Source of the DNA: Nocardioides alkalitolerans DSM 16699
GTDB taxonomy: Bacteria > Actinomycetota > Actinomycetes > Propionibacteriales > Nocardioidaceae
Direction of reading: 5' to 3'
Assembly (NCBI RefSeq): GCF_000426525.1
Contig: NZ_AUFN01000011.1
Span: 62,001-126,000, forward strand
Length of the DNA stretch: 64,000 nt
The position numbers were made by a program, and so were the translations under genes. The notes below the pieces were generated by a model. The model was not told the DNA's origin and did not search any database. It worked only from the letters and a program-made list of their open reading frames with translations. Below, piece after piece: positions 1 to 8,921 of the stretch; within the stretch, counting starts at the first letter, position 1, and the number at the start of each line of letters is the position of its first letter.

Positions 1-66
1 GATGACGACGGGCAGCACGCGTCGGATCGTACGGCGGAAGCGCCGCGGGTCCGAGGCGGGCGCGGC

Positions 67-1287
<1,221 letters not shown>

Positions 1288-1302
1288 GGTGCGCGGGAGG
1301 GC

Positions 1303-2721
1303 TCAGGCCACCCCGGTCGCCTTCTCGAGGGCCGTCACCTCGGCGTCGAGGTGCGCGAGCAGGCGTTGCAGGCGCGGCACCGTGCGCCGGCAGCCCGTGA
1401 GGCCGAAGCCCATCTTCCCGTCGTACGACGTGCAGGTGATGTTGAGGGCGATGCCGTGGAGCGGGATCGAGAGGGGGTAGAAGCCCGACATGCGCGCCCC
1501 GTCGAAGTAGCGCGTGGTCTCCGGACCGGGCACGTTCGAGATGATCAGGTTGAACGGCGGGCGGGCCATGTCCTGCAGCCGCAGCAGGGGCAGGGCGACG
1601 GCCGGGGCGAGGCCGAGGGCGCTCATGGCCAGGGCCTGGGTCTGCGTCATCGAGCCGAGCGCGCTCTTGCCCTCGAGCATCGAGTCGTGCACGGCCTGGA
1701 GGCGGTCGGCGGCGTCCGCGTGGTGGGTGCCGAGGCGCACCATGAGGGCGGCGACCGCGTTGCCGCCCTCCTGGGAGGCGGTCGCGGCCGAGGCGGCCCG
1801 GAACGACACGGGCACCATCGCGGTGAGGCTGGTGTCGGGCAGCGCGTCGAGCTCGAGCAGGTAGGCCCGCAGGGCGCCGCTGCACAGCGCCAGCACGACG
1901 TCGTTGATGGTGGTGCCGGAGGCCTGTCCGATGGCGCGCAGCCGCTCCAGCGGCCAGTCCTCCGCGGCGAAGCGCCGGGCGCCGGTGATGCGGTGGTTGA
2001 GGATCGTGCGCGGCGAGTGGTAGTTGACGGCCGCCGTCTCGTCGCGGACCCCGCGGTTCAGGGTGCGCACGAGCGCGGCGGGCATGCCGGCGGCGTCGGA
2101 GGCCACCGCCAGCGCCGACCCGAGCGCCGAGCGCGCCGCGGCGACGGGCACCAGGCCGCCCGCGCCGCTCGCGCCACCCGGGCCCTCGGGGCGCGGCGGT
2201 CGCGGACGAGCGACCCACGGGGCGCCCATGTCGCGCTCCTCGGGGTCCTCGGTCAGCACGCTCTGCAGCAGCCGCATCGCGCCGACGCCGTCGAGCAGCG
2301 AGTGGTGCATCTTGGAGTACATGGCGACCCGCCCGTCGGCCAGGCCCTCGATGAGGTGCCACTCCCACAGCGGACGCTCGCGCGCCAGCCGGGTGCCGTG
2401 CAGGCGCCCCAGGAGGTCGAGCAGCTCCCGGATCCGGCCCGGCTGCGGCAGCGCGCTGTGGCGCACGTGGTACTCGATGTCGAACTCGTCGTCGTCGGTC
2501 CACGTCCAGGTGCCCGCCGTGGCCAGCGACCGGTGGAGGCGCTTGCGGAAGAGCGGCGCGATGTCGTCGGTCTCGCGCATGCGGCGCACCAGGTCGGCCG
2601 TGTACGACGGGCCCGCGTCGGCCGGCGGGTCGAACAGCTGCAGCGCCCCCACGTGCATCGGCATGGCCCGGTTCTCCGCGAAGAGGAACGCGGTCGCCGT
2701 CGGGTCGAGGGGAGCACCCAC
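1303..2721 (-). CDS. wax ester synthase/diacylglycerol O-acyltransferase (WS/DGAT) family protein
   Basis: Family members transfer an acyl group from acyl-CoA to a fatty alcohol or diacylglycerol, making storage lipid. The condensing-type motif HHSLLDG (HHxxxDG) is at residues 139-145, and the N-terminus MGAPLDPTATAFL resembles family starts. At 472 residues it matches the usual length. The GTG start at 2721 is chosen because AGGAGG sits 5 nt upstream; the reading frame stays open further upstream but without support. The gene is divergent from the HNH nuclease and convergent with the methylase. An inverted repeat (2774-2801) in the intergenic region may be its operator. The acyl acceptor cannot be told from sequence. 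Confidence 0.9.
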   Translation of the reverse strand: MGAPLDPTATAFLFAENRAMPMHVGALQLFDPPADAGPSYTADLVRRMRETDDIAPLFRKRLHRSLATAGTWTWTDDDEFDIEYHVRHSALPQPGRIRELLDLLGRLHGTRLARERPLWEWHLIEGLADGRVAMYSKMHHSLLDGVGAMRLLQSVLTEDPEERDMGAPWVARPRPPRPEGPGGASGAGGLVPVAAARSALGSALAVASDAAGMPAALVRTLNRGVRDETAAVNYHSPRTILNHRITGARRFAAEDWPLERLRAIGQASGTTINDVVLALCSGALRAYLLELDALPDTSLTAMVPVSFRAASAATASQEGGNAVAALMVRLGTHHADAADRLQAVHDSMLEGKSALGSMTQTQALAMSALGLAPAVALPLLRLQDMARPPFNLIISNVPGPETTRYFDGARMSGFYPLSIPLHGIALNITCTSYDGKMGFGLTGCRRTVPRLQRLLAHLDAEVTALEKATGVA

Positions 2722-2773
2722 GAGACCTCCTGGGGTCGGGAGCGGCCGCCCGAACCGGCGCCGAGTGGCGCGG

Positions 2774-2801
2774 GTCACACGACCCGCGCGTGAAGTGTGA
2801 C
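2774..2801. promoter_or_regulatory. inverted repeat upstream of WS/DGAT gene
   Basis: GTCACAC (2774-2780) and GTGTGAC (2795-2801) are perfect 7-bp arms 14 bp apart, 53 bp before the acyltransferase start and 95 bp before the nuclease start. An operator is inferred from position; no regulator is adjacent. Confidence 0.4.
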
Positions 2802-2895
2802 AGACCGTTTCCAGCCCGGCCCTTCCGTCCTCCACGGCGGCCGGGGCAGGGTGGTGCCCGCACCGACACACGTCCATCCATCTCGGGAGAAGAAG

Positions 2896-3594
2896 ATGCG
2901 TCGAGTCCACCGGTCGCGCCCGCACGCGCGCACCCAGCACCGTTCCGCCCGCCCGCTGCTGCCCACGTTCCTCCTGGCGCTGCTCGTCGGCCTCGGCCTC
3001 GTGGCCGTCCCCGGCCCCGCGCAGGCCGCCACCTACAGCGCCCCGGTGGGCCAGGCGATCGCCGACCTCCCGGTCGCCACGGAGAGCCGCACCGGCTACG
3101 ACCGCGACCTGTTCAAGCACTGGGTCGACGCCGACGGCGACGGCTGCAGCACCCGCAACGAGGTGCTGATCGCGGAGGCCGACGACGCCCCCTCGGTCGG
3201 CTCGTCGTGCGCGCTCACGGGCGGTCGCTGGTTCTCCTACTACGACGCCACCAGCTACACGTCGGCCTCGTCGCTCGACATCGACCACATGGTGCCGCTG
3301 GCGGAGGCGTGGGACTCGGGCGCCTCGGGGTGGACGCCCGCCCGCCGCGAGGCCTTCGCCAACGACCTCGGCGAGGACTACTCCCTCATCGCGGTCAGCG
3401 CCGCGACCAACCGCTCGAAGGGCGACCAGGACCCCGCCGAGTGGATGCCGCCCGCCGGCTACGTCTGCCGCTACGTCACCGAGTGGGTGTCGGTGAAGGT
3501 GCGCTGGGGCCTGACGGTCGACAGCGCCGAGCGCAGCGCCCTGACCTCGCTCGCGTCGGGCTGCAGCCAGACGGTGAGCGTCGAGGTCTACTGA
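2896..3594 (+). CDS. secreted HNH-family (DUF1524-like) nuclease
   Basis: Predicted exported nuclease of 232 residues. A basic N-terminus and hydrophobic segment (about 21-40) end in PAQA, giving a Sec signal cleaved near residue 44. The mature part carries the DIDHMVPLAEAW motif (from residue 128), with a downstream asparagine in ATNRSKGDQDP, the pattern of DUF1524/HNH nucleases. The start ATG at 2896 is preceded by GGGAGAAGAAG, and the open frame further upstream is ignored. It probably degrades extracellular DNA; substrate is inferred from the family. No immunity gene is adjacent. A GC palindrome (CGGCCCGCGGGCCG, 3599-3612) just after the stop may act as a terminator. Confidence 0.88.
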   Translation: MRRVHRSRPHARTQHRSARPLLPTFLLALLVGLGLVAVPGPAQAATYSAPVGQAIADLPVATESRTGYDRDLFKHWVDADGDGCSTRNEVLIAEADDAPSVGSSCALTGGRWFSYYDATSYTSASSLDIDHMVPLAEAWDSGASGWTPARREAFANDLGEDYSLIAVSAATNRSKGDQDPAEWMPPAGYVCRYVTEWVSVKVRWGLTVDSAERSALTSLASGCSQTVSVEVY

Positions 3595-3693
3595 CGGCCG
3601 GCCCGCGGGCCGTTCCGCGTCCCCAGGTCCGGTACGTCGGGCCGCCCTCCCCAGGTCGGTCCGCACCGGACCCGGGGACGCCGCTCCGCTCCT

Positions 3694-3699
3694 AGCGTC
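3694..3699 (+). promoter_or_regulatory. candidate -10 box for the 3747 gene
   Basis: TAGCGT is followed by about 47 nt to the ATG at 3747, leaving room for the GGGGGAGA ribosome-binding site. No clear -35 was found. Confidence 0.3.
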
Positions 3700-3746
3700 G
3701 TCCCCGCGACACCGGACCTCCCGGTGCGCACGAAGGGGGAGACCTG

Positions 3747-4196
3747 ATGCCCGACACCACCACCAGCACCCGCCCGTCCGTCCCGTCCGGGGGCGCGTCG
3801 CGCCGTACCCGCTCGCGTCGCAGGGTCGTCGCGGGCTGCATCGGCGCGACGGCGGCGGCCGTCCTCGGCACGACGCTCGTCGGCGCCGCGACCGCCGGCG
3901 TCCAGGCCGGCCCGGGCGCGGCCCGCGCCTGGACGCCGCCCGCCGACACGATCGTCGAGGTCACCGGCGACGCCGCGAACGGCTTCTCGATCCGCCGCTT
4001 CGACGGCAGCACGCTGCACCCGCCGACCGACTCGGAGGCCGCGGCCGAGTGCTCCGAGTACGACACCGAGGTGCAGGTCGCGGTCTGCAACGCCGAGGTC
4101 GAGACCTGGTACCGCGACCTCGCCGACCTGCAGGTGGCGCTGCGCTGGGCACGGTACGACGCGGGCCGTGGCCCGGGTCACCGGCTGCACTCCTGA
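3747..4196 (+). CDS. small secreted protein of unknown function
   Basis: 149 residues, family not recognised. The N-terminus has twin arginines (SRRRVVAG, about 28-35) before a hydrophobic stretch to about residue 55, which reads as a Tat- or Sec-type signal or anchor. The remainder is acidic, with two cysteines (CSEYDTEVQVAVC) about 12 residues apart that could form a disulfide outside the cell. A good ribosome-binding site (GGGGGAGA, 6 nt spacing) supports the ATG. The gene stands alone between the HNH nuclease and the FUSC gene. I see nothing that assigns a function. Confidence 0.75.
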   Translation: MPDTTTSTRPSVPSGGASRRTRSRRRVVAGCIGATAAAVLGTTLVGAATAGVQAGPGAARAWTPPADTIVEVTGDAANGFSIRRFDGSTLHPPTDSEAAAECSEYDTEVQVAVCNAEVETWYRDLADLQVALRWARYDAGRGPGHRLHS

Positions 4197-4250
4197 GACG
4201 TCTGCCGGAGCGGACGTCGTCCCGCCTCCGCTCTGGCAGACTCACCCCTC

Positions 4251-5351
4251 GTGGAGGGCTTCCCGGTCGACCGGCTGTGGGCGAAGAGCAGGCTGTCGGC
4301 CCGGGCCCGGGCCGCCCGGTGGCGCGCGAAGTCCTTCCAGGTCGCGCAGTGCGCGGTCGCGGCCGGCGTCGCGTGGTTCATCGCCTCCGACCTGCTCGGC
4401 CACGACACCCCGTTCTTCGCCCCGATCGCGGCGGTCATCAGCCTCGGCACCTCCTACGGCCAGCGCCTGCGCCGCGTGACGGAGGTGACCATCGGGGTCG
4501 CGGTCGGCGTGCTCATCTCCGACCTGCTGGTCACCCAGATCGGCTCCGGGGCGTGGCAGCTGATGCTCGTGGTGGGGCTGGCGATGTCGGCCGCCCTGCT
4601 GGTCGACGGCGGTCAGCTGCTCGTCACCCAGGCGGCGGTGCAGTCGATCGTCGTGGCCACGCTGGTGCCGACCGCGGGCGGTGCGTTCGTCCGCTGGACC
4701 GACGCCCTCATCGGGGGAGGCGTCGCGCTCGTCGCGGCGACGCTCGTGCCCCGGGCGCCCCTGCGGAGGCCCCGGGAGCAGGCGGCGGTGGTGGTCCGCA
4801 AGATCGCCTCGCTGCTGCGCGCCGCGAGCGAGGTCATGGTCGACGGCGACCCGGAGCACGCGTTCGAGGTGCTGGCCGACGCCCGTGCCACCGACTACCT
4901 GATCCGCGAGCTGCAGACGGCTGCCGACGAGGGCATGTCGGTGGTGGCGTCGTCGCCCTTCCGGGTGCGGCACAAGCCCGGCGTGCGGCGCATGACCCAG
5001 CTCGTCGAGCCGCTCGACAAGGCGCTGCGCAGCACCCGGGTGCTCACCCGCCGTACGGCGATCGCGGCCTACCGGCGGCGGCCGGTGCCGGCGTCGTACG
5101 CCGCGCTCTGCGCCGACCTCGCCGACGCCGCCGACCAGGTGGCCGACGAGCTGGGGCAGAACCGGGTCGCCGAGGCGGCCCGTCCGGCCCTGCTCGCCGT
5201 CGGTCGCGGCTCGGCCCAGCTCGAGCGCACGAGCGAGCTCTCGATCGAGGTGCTGCTCGCGCAGCTGCGCTCCGTGACGGCCGACCTGCTCGAGGTCACC
5301 GGCATGGAGGCGCTCGAGGCGACCGACTCGTTGCCGCCCGTGCGCAGCTGA
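4251..5351 (+). CDS. FUSC/aromatic acid exporter-like membrane protein
   Basis: 366-residue membrane protein. Four to five hydrophobic segments occupy about residues 30-175 (for example VAQCAVAAGVAWFIASDLL and VTIGVAVGVLISDLLV). A long soluble helical C-terminal half follows. This layout matches FUSC/ArAE-type transporters (DUF939-like), which export aromatic acids in characterised members; the substrate here is unknown. The start is GTG at 4251. A CAGACT sequence 8 nt before it resembles a leaderless -10 box, and no Shine-Dalgarno is seen. It ends 3 bp from the convergent EamA gene. Confidence 0.8.
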   Translation: MEGFPVDRLWAKSRLSARARAARWRAKSFQVAQCAVAAGVAWFIASDLLGHDTPFFAPIAAVISLGTSYGQRLRRVTEVTIGVAVGVLISDLLVTQIGSGAWQLMLVVGLAMSAALLVDGGQLLVTQAAVQSIVVATLVPTAGGAFVRWTDALIGGGVALVAATLVPRAPLRRPREQAAVVVRKIASLLRAASEVMVDGDPEHAFEVLADARATDYLIRELQTAADEGMSVVASSPFRVRHKPGVRRMTQLVEPLDKALRSTRVLTRRTAIAAYRRRPVPASYAALCADLADAADQVADELGQNRVAEAARPALLAVGRGSAQLERTSELSIEVLLAQLRSVTADLLEVTGMEALEATDSLPPVRS

Positions 5352-5354
5352 GCC

Positions 5355-6272
5355 TCAGCGGCGGGCACGCGCCCGGACGGCGGTACCCGCGCAGAGGACC
5401 ACGGCGGCGGCGCCCGCGACGGTCGCCCCGGTCAGCGGCTCGCCGAGCAGGAGCGCGGCCCACACGATGCTGAGGGCGGGCTGGGCCAGCTGCACCTGGC
5501 TGACCTGCGCCATGGGTCCGATCGCGAGACCGCGGTACCAGGCCACGAAGCCCAGGAACATGCTGACGACCGCCAGGTAGGCGAAGGCCGCCCACTCCGC
5601 GGGCGTCCCCCGGGGAGGCGACGCGACGGCGGTCGCGACGCTCAGCGCGAGCATCAGGGGGAACGCGAGCACCAGGGCCCACGAGACCGTCTGCCAGGAG
5701 CCGAGCTCCCGGGAGAGCAGACCGCCCTCGGCGTAGCCGACGGCCGCGGCCAGGACCGCCCCGAGCAGGAGCAGGTCGGCCACGTGCAGCCGACCGACGC
5801 CCCCGCCCTGCGCCGACGCGAACACCACCGCGGCGAGCGTGCCGGCGCCGGCCGCGAGCCAGAAGCGGCCGGGTGGCCGCTCGCGGCCGCGGAGCACGGC
5901 CATCACCGCCGTGGCGGCGGGCAGCACTGCGATGACGACAGCGCCGTGCGCGGCGGGCGCCGAGACCAGCGCGTAGGACGTCAGCATCGGGAACCCGACG
6001 ACCACGCCGCCGGCCACGACGGCCAGTCGCCGCCACTGGCGGGGCGAGGGCAGGGGCTGCCGCGTCAGCGTCAGGGCAGCCACGGCGAGGAGCGTGGCCA
6101 CGACCGCGCGCCCCGAGCCGATGAACAGGGGCGACAGCCCGCCCACGGCCACCCGGGTCAGCGGGATCGTGAAGGAGAAGGCGACGACGCCGACCAACCC
6201 CCAGAGGAGCCCGGTCGTCGGGGTCGGTACCGGTGTCGGTCGGGAGGCGATAGCGCTACTCTTGTTCGTCAT
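5355..6272 (-). CDS. EamA/DMT-family transporter
   Basis: Ten-helix drug/metabolite transporter of 305 residues with two EamA repeats (about 20-145 and 165-295). Recognisable elements include the SVFLG-like VSMFLGFVAWYRGLAIGP and the final hydrophobic GATVAGAAAVVLCAGTAV. Members export amino acids, metabolites or drugs; the substrate is unknown. The start ATG at 6272-6270 overlaps the ATG of the divergent MocR regulator, in a CATG palindrome. A MocR regulator divergent from an EamA exporter is a recurrent pair, so this gene is probably its target. A TATCGT box lies 5 nt upstream of the start, inside the regulator gene. Confidence 0.88.
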   Translation of the reverse strand: MTNKSSAIASRPTPVPTPTTGLLWGLVGVVAFSFTIPLTRVAVGGLSPLFIGSGRAVVATLLAVAALTLTRQPLPSPRQWRRLAVVAGGVVVGFPMLTSYALVSAPAAHGAVVIAVLPAATAVMAVLRGRERPPGRFWLAAGAGTLAAVVFASAQGGGVGRLHVADLLLLGAVLAAAVGYAEGGLLSRELGSWQTVSWALVLAFPLMLALSVATAVASPPRGTPAEWAAFAYLAVVSMFLGFVAWYRGLAIGPMAQVSQVQLAQPALSIVWAALLLGEPLTGATVAGAAAVVLCAGTAVRARARR

Positions 6273-6285
6273 GAACGACGATAGC
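6248..6285. promoter_or_regulatory. divergent leaderless promoters and direct repeat between EamA and MocR genes
   Basis: The two start codons overlap (ATG 6272-6270 on minus, 6271-6273 on plus). For the plus gene, TACTCT (6257-6262) is 8 nt from the ATG. For the minus gene, TATCGT (6283-6278) is 5 nt from the ATG. CGATAGC occurs twice in direct orientation (6248-6254, 6279-6285), 31 bp apart, about three helical turns. MocR regulators such as GabR bind spaced direct repeats, so this is the likely operator. Confidence 0.5.
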
Positions 6286-7674
6286 AGCGCCCGGATCGTC
6301 GCGGCCCTCCGTGCGGTCGTGGCGGACGCGGCGCCCGGCGCCCGACTGCCCTCGACGCGGGCCCTCGTGGCCGAGCACCAGGCCAGTCCGGTCACGGTGC
6401 AGAAGGCCCTGCGGACGCTCGCCGCCCAGGGCCTGGTCGAGAGCCGGCCCGGGGCGGGCACGTTCGTGCGGGCGGTCCGCGTCGTCCGTCCAGCGGACCA
6501 CGGCTGGCAGACGGCGGCGCTGCGTGCGTCGCCGGGCCTCGGGTCCCCGGTGTCGTCGACGATGCGCGACGTGCCGAACGACGTGGTCGCGCTGCAGTCC
6601 GGCTACCCCGCCCGGGAGCTCCTGCCCGAACGTCTCGTCCGCGCGGCCCTGGCCCGTGCCGCGCGCGCCGACGTGGCGCTCTCCCGCTCGCCGGTCGCCG
6701 GCCTGCCCGAGCTGCAGGGCTGGTTCGCCACCGAGCTGGCCCGCGCGACGCCGTCCGGGGTCACGCCCCCGGCTCCCGCCGACGTGACCGTCCTGCCGGG
6801 CAGCCAGAGCGGTCTCAGCTCGATCTTCCGGAGCCTGGTGGGCGCGGGTCGGCCCCTGCTCGTCGAGTCACCGACCTACTGGGGCGCCCTCACCGCGGCG
6901 GCCTCGGCCGGCGTACGGGTGGTGCCGGTGCCCAGCGGGCCCGAGGGACCCGCGGTCGACGACCTCGCCCGCGCCTTCGCGGAGACCGGTGCACGCGCGT
7001 TCTACGCGCAACCGAGCTTCGCCAACCCGACCGGTGCCCGGTGGACGGCGACGCGGTCGCTCGAGATCCTCGCCGTCGCGCGGGAGCACGGCGCGTTCGT
7101 CGTCGAGGACGACTGGGCCCACGACTTAGGGATCGACGCCGAGCCGACCCCGCTGGCGGTCCACGACGACGGCGGCCACGTGGTCTACCTGCGCTCGCTC
7201 ACCAAGAGCGTCTCGCCGTCGCTGCGGGTGGCCGCCGTCGTGGCGCGCGGCCCGGCCCGGGAGCGGATCCGCAACGACCGGGCCGCCGAGGCCATGTACG
7301 TCAGCGGGGTGCTGCAGGCCGCCGCGCTCGACGTGGTGACCCAGCCCGCGTGGCGCACGCACCTGCGGCAGCTGCGCGTCCAGCTGCGCTCCCGGCGCGA
7401 CCTGCTGGTCACGAGCCTGCGCGAGCACGCCCCCGAGGCGCACGTCGAGCTGGTCCCGACCGGCGGCCTCAACCTGTGGGTGCGCCTGCCGGACGGCACG
7501 GACGTCGACCGGCTGGTGCGACGGTGCGAGGCGGACGGCGTGCTCCTCGCGTCGGGGCGGGAGTGGTTCCCGGCCGAGCCGACGGGCCCGTACGTGCGGC
7601 TGAACTTCGCCGGTCCGCGCCCGGAGGCCTTCGCGGAGGCGGCGGTCGTGCTCGGCCGGGCCCTGAGGTCCTGA
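6271..7674 (+). CDS. MocR-family PLP-dependent transcriptional regulator
   Basis: 467-residue fusion of a GntR-type winged helix (about 1-75; LPSTRALVAEHQASPVTVQKAL) to an aminotransferase fold (about 105-465). The probable PLP lysine is K312 in SLTKSVSPSLR, and the cofactor-binding aspartate region is VVEDDWAHD. Such regulators sense PLP or an amino-compound adduct and control a neighbouring gene, here most likely the divergent EamA exporter. The start at 6271 gives a canonical GntR N-terminus; longer frames run into the neighbour. Codon 286 is TTA (7126-7128), very rare at this GC content and a possible point of tRNA-limited control. Confidence 0.9.
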   Translation: MNDDSSARIVAALRAVVADAAPGARLPSTRALVAEHQASPVTVQKALRTLAAQGLVESRPGAGTFVRAVRVVRPADHGWQTAALRASPGLGSPVSSTMRDVPNDVVALQSGYPARELLPERLVRAALARAARADVALSRSPVAGLPELQGWFATELARATPSGVTPPAPADVTVLPGSQSGLSSIFRSLVGAGRPLLVESPTYWGALTAAASAGVRVVPVPSGPEGPAVDDLARAFAETGARAFYAQPSFANPTGARWTATRSLEILAVAREHGAFVVEDDWAHDLGIDAEPTPLAVHDDGGHVVYLRSLTKSVSPSLRVAAVVARGPARERIRNDRAAEAMYVSGVLQAAALDVVTQPAWRTHLRQLRVQLRSRRDLLVTSLREHAPEAHVELVPTGGLNLWVRLPDGTDVDRLVRRCEADGVLLASGREWFPAEPTGPYVRLNFAGPRPEAFAEAAVVLGRALRS

Positions 7675-7708
7675 GCCCGGGGTCCTGAGTCCGGGGTCCT
7701 GAGCCCGG
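7667..7708 (+). repeat. tandem 14-bp repeat, three copies
   Basis: GGTCCTGAGCCCGG occurs at 7667-7680, 7681-7694 (one C-to-T change) and 7695-7708. The first copy contains the stop codon of the MocR gene, and each copy supplies a TGA. It fills the gap to the convergent YbdK gene. Confidence 0.85.
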
Positions 7709-7715
7709 TGACGCC

Positions 7716-8864
7716 CTAGGCGCCGACCGGCCCCAGGCCGTCGCGCAGCTCGCGCACGACGGAGTCGACGACGGCGGGGAGGTCGCCCCCGGTCGCCTCG
7801 GCGACGGCGCGCTGGCGCTGGTAGGAGCCGCCCCGCGCCGGGATGTCAGCGACCGACCGCAGCTCGTCGGCGCACCCGAGACGTCGGGCGACGGGCTCGA
7901 GCCGCTCCAGCAGGTCGTGGAGGTCGTCGGTGACGAGCCGCTCGCGCGAGCTCGCGTCGAGGATGATGATCGCGTCGAGGCCGTAGCGCGCCGTGCGCCA
8001 CTTGTTCTCCTGCACGTGCCACGGCGGCATCACCGGCAGGGTCTCGCCCGCGGCGAGCCGGGTGTCGAGGTCGACGACGAGGCAGTGCATCAGCGAGGTC
8101 AGCGCGGCCAGCTCGGTGAAGTTGGAGACACCGTCGCAGATCCGGTTCTCCAGCGTGCCGAGATGGGAGGCGGGACGCAGGTCCCAGCGGATCTCCGAGA
8201 GGTCGTCGATCACGCCGGTCTTGAGCTGGTCGCGGGCGAAGGCCTCGAACTCCTCCCAGCGGTCGAACTGGAACGGCAGGCCGGCGGTGGGCAGCTGCTG
8301 GAACATGAGCGCCCGGTTGGAGGCGTACCCCGTGTCGGTGCCCGCCCACAGCGGCGACGACGCCGACAGCGCCTGCAGGTGCGGGTAGTAGTTGAGGAGC
8401 GACGAGAGCACCGGCATGACCCGGGACTGCTCGGGCAGCCCGACGTGCACGTGCACGCCCCAGATCAGCATCTGACGGCCCCACCACTGCGTGCGGTTGA
8501 TGAGCTCCTCGTAGCGGTTGCCCGGCGAGAGCTGCTGGGTCGACCAGGAGGCGAACGGGTGCGTGCCCGCGCCGAACAGGTCGACCCCGTGGTCGCCCGC
8601 GGCGCCGGCCACGGCGTCGTACGTCGTGCGCAGGTCGGCCATGGCGTGGGGCACGTCGTCGCAGATGCCGGTGACGAGCTCGACGGTGTTGCGGAGCAGC
8701 TCGGCGTGCAGCAGCTTCGGGTCGTCCATGCGGCCCCGGGCCGTGTCGATGACGGCGCTCGCGACCCCGGCCAGGTCCCGCGTCTCCCGGTCGACGAGGG
8801 CGAGCTCCCACTCGACCCCGAGGGTCGGTCGAGGAGAGCCGTGGAAGTCGATGCGCACGCGCAC
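7716..8864 (-). CDS. YbdK-type carboxylate-amine ligase (glutamate-cysteine ligase 2 family)
   Basis: 382-residue ATP-dependent ligase of the GCS2/YbdK family. It begins with the family's TLGVEWELALVD motif and continues with GTHPFASW, NRYEELINRTQWWGRQ, WGVHVHVGL and LENRICDGVSNF, all hallmarks of this family. Members join glutamate to cysteine or a similar amine weakly in vitro; the physiological substrate is unknown. The start is GTG at 8864 (in-frame GTG at 8858 also possible); no clear Shine-Dalgarno. It is divergent from the ThrE gene (57-bp gap) and convergent with the MocR gene. Confidence 0.9.
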   Translation of the reverse strand: MRVRIDFHGSPRPTLGVEWELALVDRETRDLAGVASAVIDTARGRMDDPKLLHAELLRNTVELVTGICDDVPHAMADLRTTYDAVAGAAGDHGVDLFGAGTHPFASWSTQQLSPGNRYEELINRTQWWGRQMLIWGVHVHVGLPEQSRVMPVLSSLLNYYPHLQALSASSPLWAGTDTGYASNRALMFQQLPTAGLPFQFDRWEEFEAFARDQLKTGVIDDLSEIRWDLRPASHLGTLENRICDGVSNFTELAALTSLMHCLVVDLDTRLAAGETLPVMPPWHVQENKWRTARYGLDAIIILDASSRERLVTDDLHDLLERLEPVARRLGCADELRSVADIPARGGSYQRQRAVAEATGGDLPAVVDSVVRELRDGLGPVGA

Positions 8865-8921
8865 GAGCCAACCACAGAGGCGCAGGAAATGGGTGGTCGA
8901 CGGACGTGCGAGCATGCGGCC

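Noticed and set aside
1..66. Possible start of a divergent minus-strand gene (frame reading DPRRFRRTIRRVLPVVI)
   Set aside because: Only 66 bp are visible, the frame has no supported start codon, and nothing allows assignment.
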